Part shown: positions 40,865 to 53,623 of the stretch, piece after piece | Layout: every line of letters begins with the position of its first letter | Position numbering within the stretch: the first letter of the stretch is position 1 | Assembly (NCBI RefSeq): GCF_900113275.1 | Contig: NZ_FOOU01000001.1 | Location: 1-64,000, forward strand | DNA: 64,000 nucleotides | Direction: 5' to 3' | DNA from: Neptunomonas qingdaonensis | Lineage (GTDB): Bacteria > Pseudomonadota > Gammaproteobacteria > Pseudomonadales > Balneatricaceae | Program-made: the position numbers and the translations under genes | Notes under the pieces: generated by a model | Seen by the model: only the letters and a program-made list of their open reading frames with translations | What the model was told of the DNA's origin: nothing | Database searches by the model: none

Positions 40865-42190
40865 ATGTCGAATAATCAGGCGATTATACAACAACAGAGT
40901 CCACTCCATATCCGCCTGGCTGGTCTTACGCTGTTTGTGATGATCGTGTTATCTGTCATCACTGGTTTAACGGCTACTCTACCCAGTTGGTGGGCGGGAA
41001 TTGTGGGTTGGTTGGCAGCTATTTTATTGTTACACCGTGTACGGCCGATGCAATTGCTGCAATCTGGCTTGATGTTACTGGTAGGTGTTGTCTGTTTGTT
41101 TTGGAGTTATGCACAGGGTGCACCGACATCCTGGTTGAAAGCGCTGAGCGCGAACCAGGCATTAGTCACTATGCTGGCATCTGTCAGCTTTTTACGCTTG
41201 GTTGCGGCCTCGGCGTTGAGTGATGAACGATCCGAACCCCAGGGTAGGAAAGCTTTCTGGAAAACTTTACTCGGGGTGCATCTGTTCGGATCGGTTATCA
41301 ACCTGTCGGCGCTGATGATTATGGCGGAACAGCTGAATCAGAAACAACCTTTAACGATGACGCAGGCGGCCACCCTTTCTCGCGGTTTTGGTACAGCGGC
41401 ACTTTGGTCGCCTTTTTTTGCTGCGATGGGGGTAGCGCTGATTAATGCTCCCGGAGCACATCTGTTTATTTTAGCCATGGCTGGTTTGCCCATCGCGGCC
41501 GTTGCTCTGTGGATTGCCGGAACAGAAATCAGCAAGGAAATAGAGGTCGGGGAGTTCAAAGGTTATCCGTTGGATCTGTCGGCCTTATGGATGCCATCAT
41601 TTCTCGGAATATCGATCATGGCGTGCCATTTTTTGTTGCCGCTGGTGCCGGTGCTGACGCTGATCTCGTTACTATCGATTACCTTGCCTTTGTTGTTGCT
41701 GGTGCTTTGGCAACGCTCGGCCGGTATTGCCTCGTATAAAAATCATATCGTGAATGTGATTCCGAATATCGGCTCAGAACTGCTGTTGTTTCTGTCGGCG
41801 GGTGTCTTGGCAGTGGGAATCGGCGTACTGATGACGTCAGCTAATTTATCGCTCGGAATAAGTAGTTTTGGCCCGTGGCAAGCGAGCGGCTTATTGATTA
41901 TATCGGTCACTCTGGCGGTTCTCGGTGTGCATCCTGTCATCACTATCGCCACAGCAGGCGGCTTACTCGCCAATCTTAATGCCGCGCCAGATCTGTTGGC
42001 CATGACCTTCCTGATGTGCTGGGCCGGAGGGGTGATTGCGTCGCCACTCTCAGGGATGCATTTGACACTCTCGGGACGTTTTAATATCAGCAACTTCGGC
42101 CTGTTTATGCGTAACCGGATATTTTCAGTAAAATTTTTACTGTTGCAGATCCTGTTTTTACACCTCTATGATGCGATAGGCGTGCTATAA
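40865..42190 (+). CDS. Polytopic inner-membrane protein, possible transporter
   Basis: A 441-residue protein with about 11-12 hydrophobic segments and no family I can name. Residues about 170-190 (RGFGTAALWSPFFAAMG) and about 350-420 (GVHPVITIATAGGLLANL, WAGGVIASPLSGMHLTLSG) have the paired, polar re-entrant look of ion-transporter superfamily proteins such as ArsB/NhaD or SLC13. It begins eight bases after srkA, so it is likely co-transcribed. Substrate unknown. Confidence 0.65.
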   Translation: MSNNQAIIQQQSPLHIRLAGLTLFVMIVLSVITGLTATLPSWWAGIVGWLAAILLLHRVRPMQLLQSGLMLLVGVVCLFWSYAQGAPTSWLKALSANQALVTMLASVSFLRLVAASALSDERSEPQGRKAFWKTLLGVHLFGSVINLSALMIMAEQLNQKQPLTMTQAATLSRGFGTAALWSPFFAAMGVALINAPGAHLFILAMAGLPIAAVALWIAGTEISKEIEVGEFKGYPLDLSALWMPSFLGISIMACHFLLPLVPVLTLISLLSITLPLLLLVLWQRSAGIASYKNHIVNVIPNIGSELLLFLSAGVLAVGIGVLMTSANLSLGISSFGPWQASGLLIISVTLAVLGVHPVITIATAGGLLANLNAAPDLLAMTFLMCWAGGVIASPLSGMHLTLSGRFNISNFGLFMRNRIFSVKFLLLQILFLHLYDAIGVL

Positions 42191-42214
42191 CCTTAATCCC
42201 AGCAAGATATTAGT

Positions 42215-43582
42215 TCACTTGCCAATGCAGAAGCTTGAAAAAATTCTACCTAACAGATCATCATTACTGAACTGACCGGTTATCTCTCCTAGGGCTTGCT
42301 GGGCTTGTCTCAGGTCCTCGGCGAGTAGTTCGCCGGCACCGTTGTAGATTAACTGCTCACGGCCGGTTTCCAGCAGTCGTGAGGCGGTATTTAACGCCTC
42401 AAGGTGGCGGCGCCGTGCCAGAAACCCACCTTCGGTGGTGGCTTGGTAGCCCATGCAGGTTTTCAGGTGATCGCGTAACGTTTCTATCCCCTCACCCGCT
42501 TTGGCTGAAAGGTTGATTAAGGTGTGGCCGTGTACTTCTTGTAAGCCGCATCCTTCTCCGCTAAGATCCGATTTGTTGCGAATAACTGTGATCTTGCTTT
42601 GATCTTTCAGCTTCTCGACAAATTCTGGCCAGATCTGCTGCGGGTCATCCGCATGTGTTTTGGTGCTGTCTACCATCAACAGTACCCTATCCGCTTTATG
42701 GATTTCTTCCCAGGCACGGCTAATACCAATACGTTCGACTTCATCGGGTGCGTCACGCAATCCGGCGGTATCGATAATGTGCAGTGGCATGCCGTCAATG
42801 TGGATATGTTCACGCAATACATCACGTGTAGTCCCTTCAATATCGGTGACAATCGCCGTTTCCCGTCCTGCGAGTGCATTCAGCAGGCTGGACTTACCGG
42901 CGTTAGGACGGCCGGCAATAACAACGCTCATGCCTTCGCGGATCAAGCTACCCTGCTTGGCTTCATCTTGTACTGCATCGAGGTTAGCAATGATGGCATG
43001 CAGGTCTGCAAGTACTTTGCCGTCAGCGAGAAAGTCGATCTCCTCCTCGGGGAAGTCGATAGCGGCTTCTACATAGATGCGTAACTGGATGAGCGACTCT
43101 ACCAAGGTATCGATACGGCGCGAGAACTCTCCCTGCAGAGAGCGTAACGCACAACGCGCGGCTTGCTGTGAGGAGCTGTCAATTAAGTCGGCAATTGCTT
43201 CCGCCTGCGCTAAGTCGAGTTTGTCATTTAAAAAAGCGCGTTCAGAAAATTCCCCCGGCCGGGCGAGTCGGGCACCGAGTGATTGAACACGTTGAAGCAG
43301 AAAATCCATGACTACAGGGCCGCCGTGCCCTTGTAACTCCAGAATATCCTCACCGGTAAATGAGTTTGGACCGGGGAAATACAGTGCAATGCCTTCGTCC
43401 AACTCGTTGCCTTGTACATCTTTGAAAGGACCGTAGTGTGCATAACGCGGTTTGGGCAGATAACCTAACACCTGTTCAGCTATTTCAGCTGCTTTTGGAC
43501 CTGATACACGAATAATCCCCACACCTCCACGCCCGGGGGCAGTCGCTTGTGCGGCGATGGTTTCTTGAGATATCAGGCTCAT
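42215..43582 (-). CDS. mnmE: tRNA modification GTPase MnmE
   Basis: A 455-residue protein with an N-terminal folate-binding domain ([16 protein letters not shown]), helical domain and an inserted G domain ([31 protein letters not shown]), ending in the essential CIGK. It forms a complex with MnmG (27598-29493) to modify tRNA wobble uridines. ATG with GGAG five bases upstream. It follows yidC after a terminator. Confidence 0.97.
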   Translation of the reverse strand: MSLISQETIAAQATAPGRGGVGIIRVSGPKAAEIAEQVLGYLPKPRYAHYGPFKDVQGNELDEGIALYFPGPNSFTGEDILELQGHGGPVVMDFLLQRVQSLGARLARPGEFSERAFLNDKLDLAQAEAIADLIDSSSQQAARCALRSLQGEFSRRIDTLVESLIQLRIYVEAAIDFPEEEIDFLADGKVLADLHAIIANLDAVQDEAKQGSLIREGMSVVIAGRPNAGKSSLLNALAGRETAIVTDIEGTTRDVLREHIHIDGMPLHIIDTAGLRDAPDEVERIGISRAWEEIHKADRVLLMVDSTKTHADDPQQIWPEFVEKLKDQSKITVIRNKSDLSGEGCGLQEVHGHTLINLSAKAGEGIETLRDHLKTCMGYQATTEGGFLARRRHLEALNTASRLLETGREQLIYNGAGELLAEDLRQAQQALGEITGQFSNDDLLGRIFSSFCIGK

Positions 43583-43611
43583 AAGTACTCCATTTTTCTG
43601 GCGACATTGAA

Positions 43612-43636
43612 AAAGGCTCCCGCAGGAGCCTTTCTT
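43612..43636 (-). terminator. Terminator between yidC and mnmE
   Basis: AAAGGCTCC / GGAGCCTTT stem with a four-base loop and a T run in the leftward direction, 18 bases past the yidC stop. mnmE, 30 bases further on, probably depends on read-through or its own promoter. Confidence 0.85.
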
Positions 43637-43653
43637 GTGTTCGTTGCGCTATG

Positions 43654-45318
43654 TTAAGACGCGACAGGTTCCGCTTCAATCTGTTTGTTAATCACATATT
43701 GCTGTGCGATTGACAGAATGTTGTTAACTACCCAGTACAGCGTCAGACCTGCAGGGAACCACAGGAAGAAGAAGGTGAACAGGATAGGCAACATCTTCAT
43801 TACTTTAGCCTGCATCGGGTCCGGAGGCGTTGGGTTCAGCGATTGCTGAATAAACATACTCACGCCCATGATGATCGGCAGAATGAAGTAAGGATCTTTT
43901 GTTGAAAGGTCAGTCAGGTACAGGAACTCAGCGTGACGCAATTCTACCGATTCCATCAGTACCCAGTACAAAGAGATGAAGATAGGCATCTGCGCGACGA
44001 TAGGTAAACACCCTCCGAGCGGATTTATCTTCTCTTTCTTGTACAGTTCCATCATTGCCTGAGACATCTTCTGGCGGTCACCACCATGAAGCTCTTTCAA
44101 GCGTGTCATCTCTGGACCGAACTTACGCATTTTAGCCATGGATTTGAAGGCTTTAGCGTTTAACTGGAAGAGCAATGCTTTCACGAGGATGGTGATACAA
44201 ATAATAGTCAGACCCCAGTTGCCGACAATACCGTGAATCCATTTAAGAACGACATACAGGGGCGATGCAATCCACCATAACCAACCGTAATCAAGGGTTA
44301 GTTCAAGGTTTGGAGCCGCGGCTTCCATCTGATCAACATCTTTAGGGCCTGCATAGAAAGATGCAGATACCGTTTTTTCGCTGCCGGCAGGTACTTCAAA
44401 AGCAGGCGAAACAAAACCAGCGATATAGTTACCGTTCAACTTGCGGGTGCTGTAAGTATATTCAGCGCCGGGTGCAGGAATCCATGCACTCAGGAAGTAA
44501 TGCTGAATCATACCCGCCCAGCCATCAGGCGTGGTTGCATTGAAGTTGACTTCATCAACATCATCGAAAGAGTATTTTTGATACTTATTTTCAGCGGTAG
44601 AGAAGACAGGTCCTAAGTAAGACTGCATTCCCATATCAGTAGATGAGTTTGGATCTGAGCTTTGGTCGCGCTTGATCTGAGCGAACAGGTTCGCCTGGAA
44701 GAGTTCAGCAGATCCATTATTTACGATATATTCATGCCCAATAGTGTATGAGCCTTTGCTAAAGATATATCGCTTAGTGATGGTAACGCCATTCGGGTTA
44801 GTTAATAGCAAGTCGACATTGAAGCTATCTTTATCACCCAGCGTAAATTCGTTGCTTTCTACTACATAGGTTGGGCGACCATCCGGACTCGCATCTGGAC
44901 CGTTTTTGCCCACCAAGCCGCTTTGGGATACGTAGGTGCGACCAGGTGTTTGTTCTAGCAGAATAAATGGAAGTGGACTGCCTAACGATGCTTTGTATGC
45001 TGGCAGGGCAACTTGAATGATATCACCGCCTTTGGCATCTATAAGCACGTCCAGAACATCAGTTTTTACCGTAATAAGCTGTGCTTTAGGCGTGCTTATT
45101 GGCGTTGTTTCGGTAATAGGTAAGTCACCAGAAACGCTTTTTTCGGTATTTACTGCGGTTGGGAGATCACTGCTTGTCGCTGCGCTGCCATAGACAGATA
45201 CAGAAGCAGCCGGGGCTTGTGCTGTTGGTTGCTGACCGTAATCTTCATTCCACTGTAAGACCAGCATGTATGAGATAAGTGCCAGAGCGGCAACTAGTAT
45301 GACTCGCTGTACATCCAT
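43654..45318 (-). CDS. yidC: Membrane protein insertase YidC
   Basis: A 554-residue insertase. First membrane helix at residues about 5-22, a large periplasmic domain (residues about 60-345) and five C-terminal helices carrying WGLTIICITILVKALLF with the positively charged groove residue and GGCLPIVAQMPIFISLYWVL. It inserts inner-membrane proteins with or without SecYEG, including AtpE. Start 13 bases after rnpA; yidD, normally between, is missing. Confidence 0.97.
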   Translation of the reverse strand: MDVQRVILVAALALISYMLVLQWNEDYGQQPTAQAPAASVSVYGSAATSSDLPTAVNTEKSVSGDLPITETTPISTPKAQLITVKTDVLDVLIDAKGGDIIQVALPAYKASLGSPLPFILLEQTPGRTYVSQSGLVGKNGPDASPDGRPTYVVESNEFTLGDKDSFNVDLLLTNPNGVTITKRYIFSKGSYTIGHEYIVNNGSAELFQANLFAQIKRDQSSDPNSSTDMGMQSYLGPVFSTAENKYQKYSFDDVDEVNFNATTPDGWAGMIQHYFLSAWIPAPGAEYTYSTRKLNGNYIAGFVSPAFEVPAGSEKTVSASFYAGPKDVDQMEAAAPNLELTLDYGWLWWIASPLYVVLKWIHGIVGNWGLTIICITILVKALLFQLNAKAFKSMAKMRKFGPEMTRLKELHGGDRQKMSQAMMELYKKEKINPLGGCLPIVAQMPIFISLYWVLMESVELRHAEFLYLTDLSTKDPYFILPIIMGVSMFIQQSLNPTPPDPMQAKVMKMLPILFTFFFLWFPAGLTLYWVVNNILSIAQQYVINKQIEAEPVAS

Positions 45319-45331
45319 AAGTTTAAGACCG

Positions 45332-45709
45332 TTAATCTTGCTTGTTAAGTACGTGTTTGGATTTTTTATTCAACCGAGACCAGCATTTTACGGCAAGGCG
45401 ATGTAAATCGCATCCGCTCATATCCCCTAATCCTGGGCGTGCCAGAATAATTATATCGACGGGTGGTAAATCATGCTGATTAAGGCGAAATGACTCGCGA
45501 ATGATACGCCGAACATGATTACGTTTCACTGCTCTACGTACATTTTTTTTTGATATTACAAACCCGAGACGTGGATGTTCGAGTCCGTTATGACGGGCGA
45601 GTATGAGAATTTTCTGGTCTGGTACTTTAATAGTTACACTATCAAAGACCTTTTGAAAATCCCCGGCAGTCAGCAGGCGCAGCTGTCGGGGATATCCGAA
45701 TTCGGTCAT
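45332..45709 (-). CDS. rnpA: Ribonuclease P protein component
   Basis: A 125-residue basic protein that aids RNase P RNA in 5' tRNA maturation. RNR motif region VRRAVKRNHVRRIIRESFR at residues about 57-75 and LGFVISKK before it. It follows rpmH by 30 bases, the standard order. Confidence 0.96.
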   Translation of the reverse strand: MTEFGYPRQLRLLTAGDFQKVFDSVTIKVPDQKILILARHNGLEHPRLGFVISKKNVRRAVKRNHVRRIIRESFRLNQHDLPPVDIIILARPGLGDMSGCDLHRLAVKCWSRLNKKSKHVLNKQD

Positions 45710-45739
45710 TCAACTACCAGATCCGGCCGCTGTCTGTTA

Positions 45740-45874
45740 TTAAGCAGACAGACGTGCGCGGCCTTTAGCACGACGGCGATTGATAACTGCGCGACCACTT
45801 TTAGTAGCCATGCGAGCACGGAAGCCGTGAGTACGAGCACGTTTTAATACGCTTGGTTGAAAAGTTCTTTTCAT
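45740..45874 (-). CDS. rpmH: 50S ribosomal protein L34
   Basis: A 44-residue, very basic protein starting [18 protein letters not shown] and ending GRARLSA. Length and sequence match bacterial L34. It has its own promoter (45956-45984) and heads the rpmH-rnpA-yidC operon, divergent from dnaA. A 7-bp stem (45730-45736 / 45745-45751) encloses its stop codon. Confidence 0.97.
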   Translation of the reverse strand: MKRTFQPSVLKRARTHGFRARMATKSGRAVINRRRAKGRARLSA

Positions 45875-45955
45875 GAGTCAGTCCTACTATTAACGCTTGT
45901 TTAGGTGCTCGGTTATTAGCTGGCTGAAGCCTACAGAGCAAAATTAAGACGCGAA

Positions 45956-45984
45956 AGTCTAGTGAATTAATTTATATAATTCAA
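45956..45984 (-). promoter_or_regulatory. Sigma-70 promoter of rpmH
   Basis: Reverse-strand TTGAAT (45979-45984), 17-base spacer, TAGACT (45956-45961). Start near 45949, giving a leader of about 75 bases before the rpmH ATG. Confidence 0.65.
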
Positions 45985-46248
45985 ATGCTTTTTTAACTAA
46001 TAACGTAATTACTTGTAAGAATGAGTGTCGGATGGGGTTGATTCATCGGTGAATAACAAGCACTGAATAAAAATGTTTATAACGCCTGTATTGTATTTAT
46101 AACAATGGGTTACCCTGTGAATAATCTGTTAGATATCGTGTTTGTTTGTTGTATATAAGTGCTGATTTGTTTAATAAGTAATCAAAACATGCGTCTTTTA
46201 GTCGGTTATTTTATTTTGACCTGCCGTTTTTAATATTTTCAGCCGTCG

Positions 46249-46257
46249 TGTGGATAA
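46249..46257 (-). promoter_or_regulatory. Perfect DnaA box upstream of dnaA
   Basis: TGTGGATAA, the reverse complement of the consensus TTATCCACA. It lies 17 bases upstream of a TAGAAT -10 candidate (46274-46279), over the expected -35, so bound DnaA could repress its own gene. Confidence 0.65.
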
Positions 46258-46352
46258 CTGATGTGTATCACTGTAGAATAGCCGCGACATAACAGTCACT
46301 TACGTTGACTTACGTTGTTTTTGGCGCGTCACTATTTTTTTGCGGAGAATCT

Positions 46353-47870
46353 ATGTCGGGAGATTTGTGGGAGCGTTGCTTGCCTAGCTTGCAAAGTGAA
46401 TTCCCTGCCCAGCAATACAATACCTGGATTCGCCCTTTAAGTGCTGATGATAGTTCCGGCTCTTTGGTGGTTCTTTTTGCACCGAATCGATTCGTCCGTG
46501 ACTGGGTTAACGACAAATTTTTATCTCGTATCCGGCAAGTTATTTGCGATGTTTCTGGTGATATCAGTATTGATGTCAGGATAGAAATTGCTGCCGTTGG
46601 TTCTGCGTCAACAACCGCCCGCAGGATGCCTCCGCGCCCTCGCCCTGTTGCACCGCCTGCAGCGCCTGCATATGCCGATACGGTTCAAACTGAGTATCAG
46701 CCAGCGCAAAGAAATACAGATCAAAACAAAGAAGTAAGTGCTCACTCCGGCTCTGGATCCCTCATACAGGCTCCTCAGTTGGAACTCGATGTCGGCTTAT
46801 CTGAACCCGATAGAGCCGTTGAGGTGGATGTAGAAGGTGGTTTACGCCATCAATCTAATTTAAACAGAGCCTTTACTTTTGAGTCCTTCGTACAGGGCAA
46901 ATCAAACCAACTGGCATTGGCGGCCGCACAGCAAGTTGCAGATAACCCCGGTGGCGCTTACAACCCTCTCTTTATATATGGCGGCGTTGGCTTAGGTAAA
47001 ACTCACTTAATGCATGCCGTTGGCATGGAAATGTTGCGCCAGAATCCGAATGCTCGCATTGTTTATTTGCATTCAGAGCGCTTTGTAGCGGACATGGTTA
47101 AAGCATTACAGCTGAATGCGATTAATGACTTTAAGCGTTATTATCGCTCGGTTGATGCGCTGCTTATTGATGATATTCAGTTCTTTGCTGGTAAAGAGCG
47201 CTCGCAGGAAGAGTTTTTCCACACCTTTAATGCCTTGCTTGAAGGCGGCCAACAGATGATTCTGACCAGTGATCGTTATCCGAAAGAGATAAACGGTGTT
47301 GAGGATCGTCTCAAATCACGTTTTGGCTGGGGACTAACGGTGGCTGTTGAGCCGCCTGAATTGGAAACGCGTGCTGCCATCGTGATGAAAAAAGCCGAAG
47401 AAGCTAAAATTATCCTCCCGGATGATGCTGCTTTCTTTCTGGCACAAAAAATCAGATCCAACGTCCGTGAGCTTGAAGGCGCCCTGAAACGGGTCATTGC
47501 CAACGCGCATTTTACAGGTAATGCAATAACTACGCCTTTCATTAAAGAATCATTGAAAGACTTACTGGCATTACAGGATAAACAAGTTAGTATTGACAAT
47601 ATTCAGCGTGTGGTCGCGGAGTATTATAAAATTAAGATATCCGATTTGTTATCCAAGCGAAGAAGTCGCTCGGTAGCACGTCCCCGTCAGGTCGCCATGA
47701 GTATTTCCAAAGAACTGACCAATCACAGTTTACCTGAGATTGGCAATGCCTTTGGTGGTCGCGATCATACGACGGTTTTACACGCTTGCCGTAAAATCAA
47801 AGAGTTGCGGGAAAGCGATACGGATATCCGAGAAGATTATCAGAACCTGCTACGTCATCTGACGGCGTAG
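46353..47870 (+). CDS. dnaA: Chromosomal replication initiator DnaA
   Basis: A 505-residue AAA+ initiator. Domain I residues 1-90 ([25 protein letters not shown]), a long proline-rich linker, AAA+ domain with Walker [14 protein letters not shown] and Walker [21 protein letters not shown], and domain IV DnaA-box reader ending [18 protein letters not shown] 46353 is chosen because GGAG lies five bases upstream; the longer frame lacks one. Longer than E. coli DnaA (467), close to Pseudomonas. Confidence 0.97.
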   Translation: MSGDLWERCLPSLQSEFPAQQYNTWIRPLSADDSSGSLVVLFAPNRFVRDWVNDKFLSRIRQVICDVSGDISIDVRIEIAAVGSASTTARRMPPRPRPVAPPAAPAYADTVQTEYQPAQRNTDQNKEVSAHSGSGSLIQAPQLELDVGLSEPDRAVEVDVEGGLRHQSNLNRAFTFESFVQGKSNQLALAAAQQVADNPGGAYNPLFIYGGVGLGKTHLMHAVGMEMLRQNPNARIVYLHSERFVADMVKALQLNAINDFKRYYRSVDALLIDDIQFFAGKERSQEEFFHTFNALLEGGQQMILTSDRYPKEINGVEDRLKSRFGWGLTVAVEPPELETRAAIVMKKAEEAKIILPDDAAFFLAQKIRSNVRELEGALKRVIANAHFTGNAITTPFIKESLKDLLALQDKQVSIDNIQRVVAEYYKIKISDLLSKRRSRSVARPRQVAMSISKELTNHSLPEIGNAFGGRDHTTVLHACRKIKELRESDTDIREDYQNLLRHLTA

Positions 47871-47898
47871 TATCGGAGCGGAATAAGGGTAGGTTGCC

Positions 47899-49002
47899 AT
47901 GAAATTCGTTATTTCACGTGAAGCACTGATTAAACCGCTGCAATTGGTAGCGGGTGTAGTAGAGCGTCGTCAGACACTTCCGGTGTTGTCCAATATTTTA
48001 TTGGTCGCTGAAGATCATAAGCTGTCCATGACAGGAACTGATCTTGAAGTAGAGCTGGTTGGTTGTGTCACGCTTGATGAGCCGGCTGAGCCAGGTTCGG
48101 TGACAGTGCCTGCGCGTAAACTTATGGATATTTGTAAATCACTGCCGGATGATTCACAAATTGAGATGGCACTGACTGGCCAGAAGATGGTTATTAAGTC
48201 AGGCCGTAGCCGCTTTTCGCTGTCTACACTGCCAGCTGCTGAGTTTCCGAATGTTGAAGACAGTCCGCAGACATTTGATCTGACACTCTCGCAAGGTCAA
48301 CTTCGTTATTTGATTGAGCAAACGGGCTTTTCGATGGCTCAGCAGGATGTGCGTTATTACCTGAACGGTATGCTGCTTGAAATTGCTGACGGTTCATTGC
48401 GCACGGTTGCGACCGATGGACATCGACTGGCGACCAGTGTTGCCAATGTTGAAACGGATCAGCAATCCGCACAACAGATTATCGTGCCACGTAAAGGCAT
48501 TCTGGAATTGGCGCGCTTACTTCAGCATGGTGATGAACCCCTGAAACTGGTTGTGGGCGCTAATCATATCCGCGCACATGTCGGCGAATTCATCTTTACC
48601 TCTAAACTTGTTGATGGAAAATTTCCTGATTATCAGCGTGTTATCCCGCGCAACGGCGACAAGTTTGTATTGGGGGATCGCCAGGCGTTGCGAAAAGTAT
48701 TCAGCCGTATCGCGATTCTATCTAACGAGAAATATCGCGGCGTTCGTTTAACATTAACCAGTGGTTTTCTGCAGGTTATGGCTAATAACCCAGAGCAAGA
48801 AGAAGCAGAAGAAACGATTGCGATCGATTATGAGGGAGACTCTCTTGAGATCGGTTTCAATGTTAACTACTTGCTGGATGCGCTTTCTATTCTTAATTCA
48901 GATATTGTTCGCTTTACCTTGTCGGATTCCAATAGCAGTGCGTTGATTGAAGGGCTCGATGAGCAGGGAAATCTTTACGTTGTTATGCCGATGCGAATGT
49001 AA
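47899..49002 (+). CDS. dnaN: DNA polymerase III beta sliding clamp
   Basis: A 367-residue ring clamp. Starts MKFVISREALIKPLQLVAGV; TGTDLEVEL, ATDGHRLA and the C-terminal YVVMPMRM are diagnostic. It lies 28 bases after dnaA. The ISREAL codons contain a near-parS sequence (47910-47925). Confidence 0.97.
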   Translation: MKFVISREALIKPLQLVAGVVERRQTLPVLSNILLVAEDHKLSMTGTDLEVELVGCVTLDEPAEPGSVTVPARKLMDICKSLPDDSQIEMALTGQKMVIKSGRSRFSLSTLPAAEFPNVEDSPQTFDLTLSQGQLRYLIEQTGFSMAQQDVRYYLNGMLLEIADGSLRTVATDGHRLATSVANVETDQQSAQQIIVPRKGILELARLLQHGDEPLKLVVGANHIRAHVGEFIFTSKLVDGKFPDYQRVIPRNGDKFVLGDRQALRKVFSRIAILSNEKYRGVRLTLTSGFLQVMANNPEQEEAEETIAIDYEGDSLEIGFNVNYLLDALSILNSDIVRFTLSDSNSSALIEGLDEQGNLYVVMPMRM

Positions 49003-49017
49003 GATAGGATGATCTGT

Positions 49018-49039
49018 GTGGAGCCGTTTTAGGCTTCAC
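49018..49039 (+). promoter_or_regulatory. Hairpin just before recF
   Basis: GTGGAGCC (49018-49025) and GGCTTCAC (49032-49039) pair with one G-U and a six-base loop, ending ten bases before the recF ATG. No ribosome site is visible before recF, and no T run follows the stem, so it may damp recF translation and not end transcription. Confidence 0.45.
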
Positions 49040-49049
49040 GCAACACTTT

Positions 49050-52576
<3,527 letters not shown>

Positions 52577-53005
52577 GTTGTCTGTTTTGTCAAATCTCAT
52601 GAAAGATGACATGCCGTCTCATTAGTGTGAAACGGCGTCTCATGAGAGATGAAATGAAAGCTAAAAAGCAGCCGTCACTGGCTGCTTTTTGGTTTGCTGA
52701 GGGAAAAATTTGTAACCTTGATAGCTCGCTTCTTTCTCCAGACTCCCCTTTGCCCTAAAGCCTTACTTGAGCTGCCTCAGAAGCATCATCATGAAACTTG
52801 CCTCTTGTCGTAACGGACAGCGCCTCAGCGTTTTACGCCCATCAGCTACGTCGTATGTGTTCATTATAGTTAGACATTGAGCTGTTTTTCTGTCCGAAAC
52901 AACAGCCACAATATACATTCGGGACACCCGATATAGCGGAGATCTTTGTGTAATTCAGCGGTTACGCAGCACGAAGGATTTTACTGCCCTGAATATAGGC
53001 AAGCG
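52577..53005. other. Intergenic region after gyrB
   Basis: A 429-base gap. A near-direct repeat TCTCATGAAAGATGACATG (52595-52613) and TCTCATGAGAGATGAAATG (52638-52656) precedes the gyrB terminator. From 52691 to the stop of the leftward TetR gene nothing convincing is seen. Confidence 0.5.
52663..52690 (+). terminator. Intrinsic terminator of the dnaA-gyrB operon
   Basis: AAAAAGCAGCC / GGCTGCTTTTT stem of 11 bp with a six-base loop, ending in a T run, about 90 bases past gyrB. Being A- and T-flanked it can work in both directions. Confidence 0.9.
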
Positions 53006-53623
53006 CTATGGAGCGATTGCTGGCATAGCAGAAAGCGCTAAGTCAGCCACCTCTGTTAACTCTTCCGAAGTTGCACCATTATTCGCCTGGATTGCCATAC
53101 CTTGCATAACCGTTCCCAGATAACGTGCCAAAGTCACTACATTTGTCGTTGCCGGGATATCCCCTTCGGCTTGGGCACGTGCCAGGCGATCACGCAGACG
53201 TTCTTCGCCATCCTGCCGGCGGGCCATCAGCGCCTCTTTCACGGAACTGGCTGTTTCGCTGCAAGATAAAGCGCCTTGTATAATGACACAGCCTTGCGGG
53301 TGGCTCTTGTCTGCAAAATTTTTGGCGGCACCGTAGAGCATTTTTTTAACCACTTGGTGAGCGGTTGGCTCTTCGAGTGCAGGCCCCAAAAAAGCACAAG
53401 GGCGATTTTCATATACCTCGATTGCTTTTAAAAATAGCTGGTCTTTATTACCAAAAGTAGAATATAAGCTTGGCTTGTTAATGCCCATTGCTTCCGTTAG
53501 GTCTGCTAACGAAGTGCCGTCATAACCCTTACGCCAAAAGACGTCCAAGGCTTTTTCTAATGCAGCTTCCGGATCAAAAGCACGTGGTCTGCCGACCGAA
53601 GCTGTACAACGTGATTCCGACAT
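53006..53623 (-). CDS. TetR/AcrR-family repressor
   Basis: A 205-residue regulator divergent from the RND efflux operon. The N-terminal HTH is TSLADLTEAMGINKPSLYSTFGNKDQLF (residues about 35-62); the C-terminal region binds ligand and dimerises. ATG 53621-53623 is chosen because AGGAG lies about eight bases upstream and GRPRAFDPEAALEKAL then follows; the longer frame starts with a TTG lacking a site. It probably represses the adjacent pump through the operators at 53888-53949. Confidence 0.88.
   Translation of the reverse strand: MSESRCTASVGRPRAFDPEAALEKALDVFWRKGYDGTSLADLTEAMGINKPSLYSTFGNKDQLFLKAIEVYENRPCAFLGPALEEPTAHQVVKKMLYGAAKNFADKSHPQGCVIIQGALSCSETASSVKEALMARRQDGEERLRDRLARAQAEGDIPATTNVVTLARYLGTVMQGMAIQANNGATSEELTEVADLALSAMPAIAP

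Larger units (their letters stand above)
45875..46352. other. rpmH-dnaA intergenic region with DnaA boxes
   Basis: A 478-base AT-rich divergent gap. It holds the rpmH promoter, a perfect reverse DnaA box TGTGGATAA at 46249-46257, a one-mismatch box TGTGAATAA at 46116-46124, a -10-like TAGAAT at 46274-46279 and a tandem 10-mer at 46298-46317. In Pseudomonas this interval is the origin; here box density is lower than beside mnmG, so autoregulation of dnaA is the simpler reading. Confidence 0.65.

Noticed and set aside
42660-43076. Long ORF opposite mnmE
   Set aside because: Antisense shadow of a conserved gene; serine/arginine-rich translation typical of such frames.
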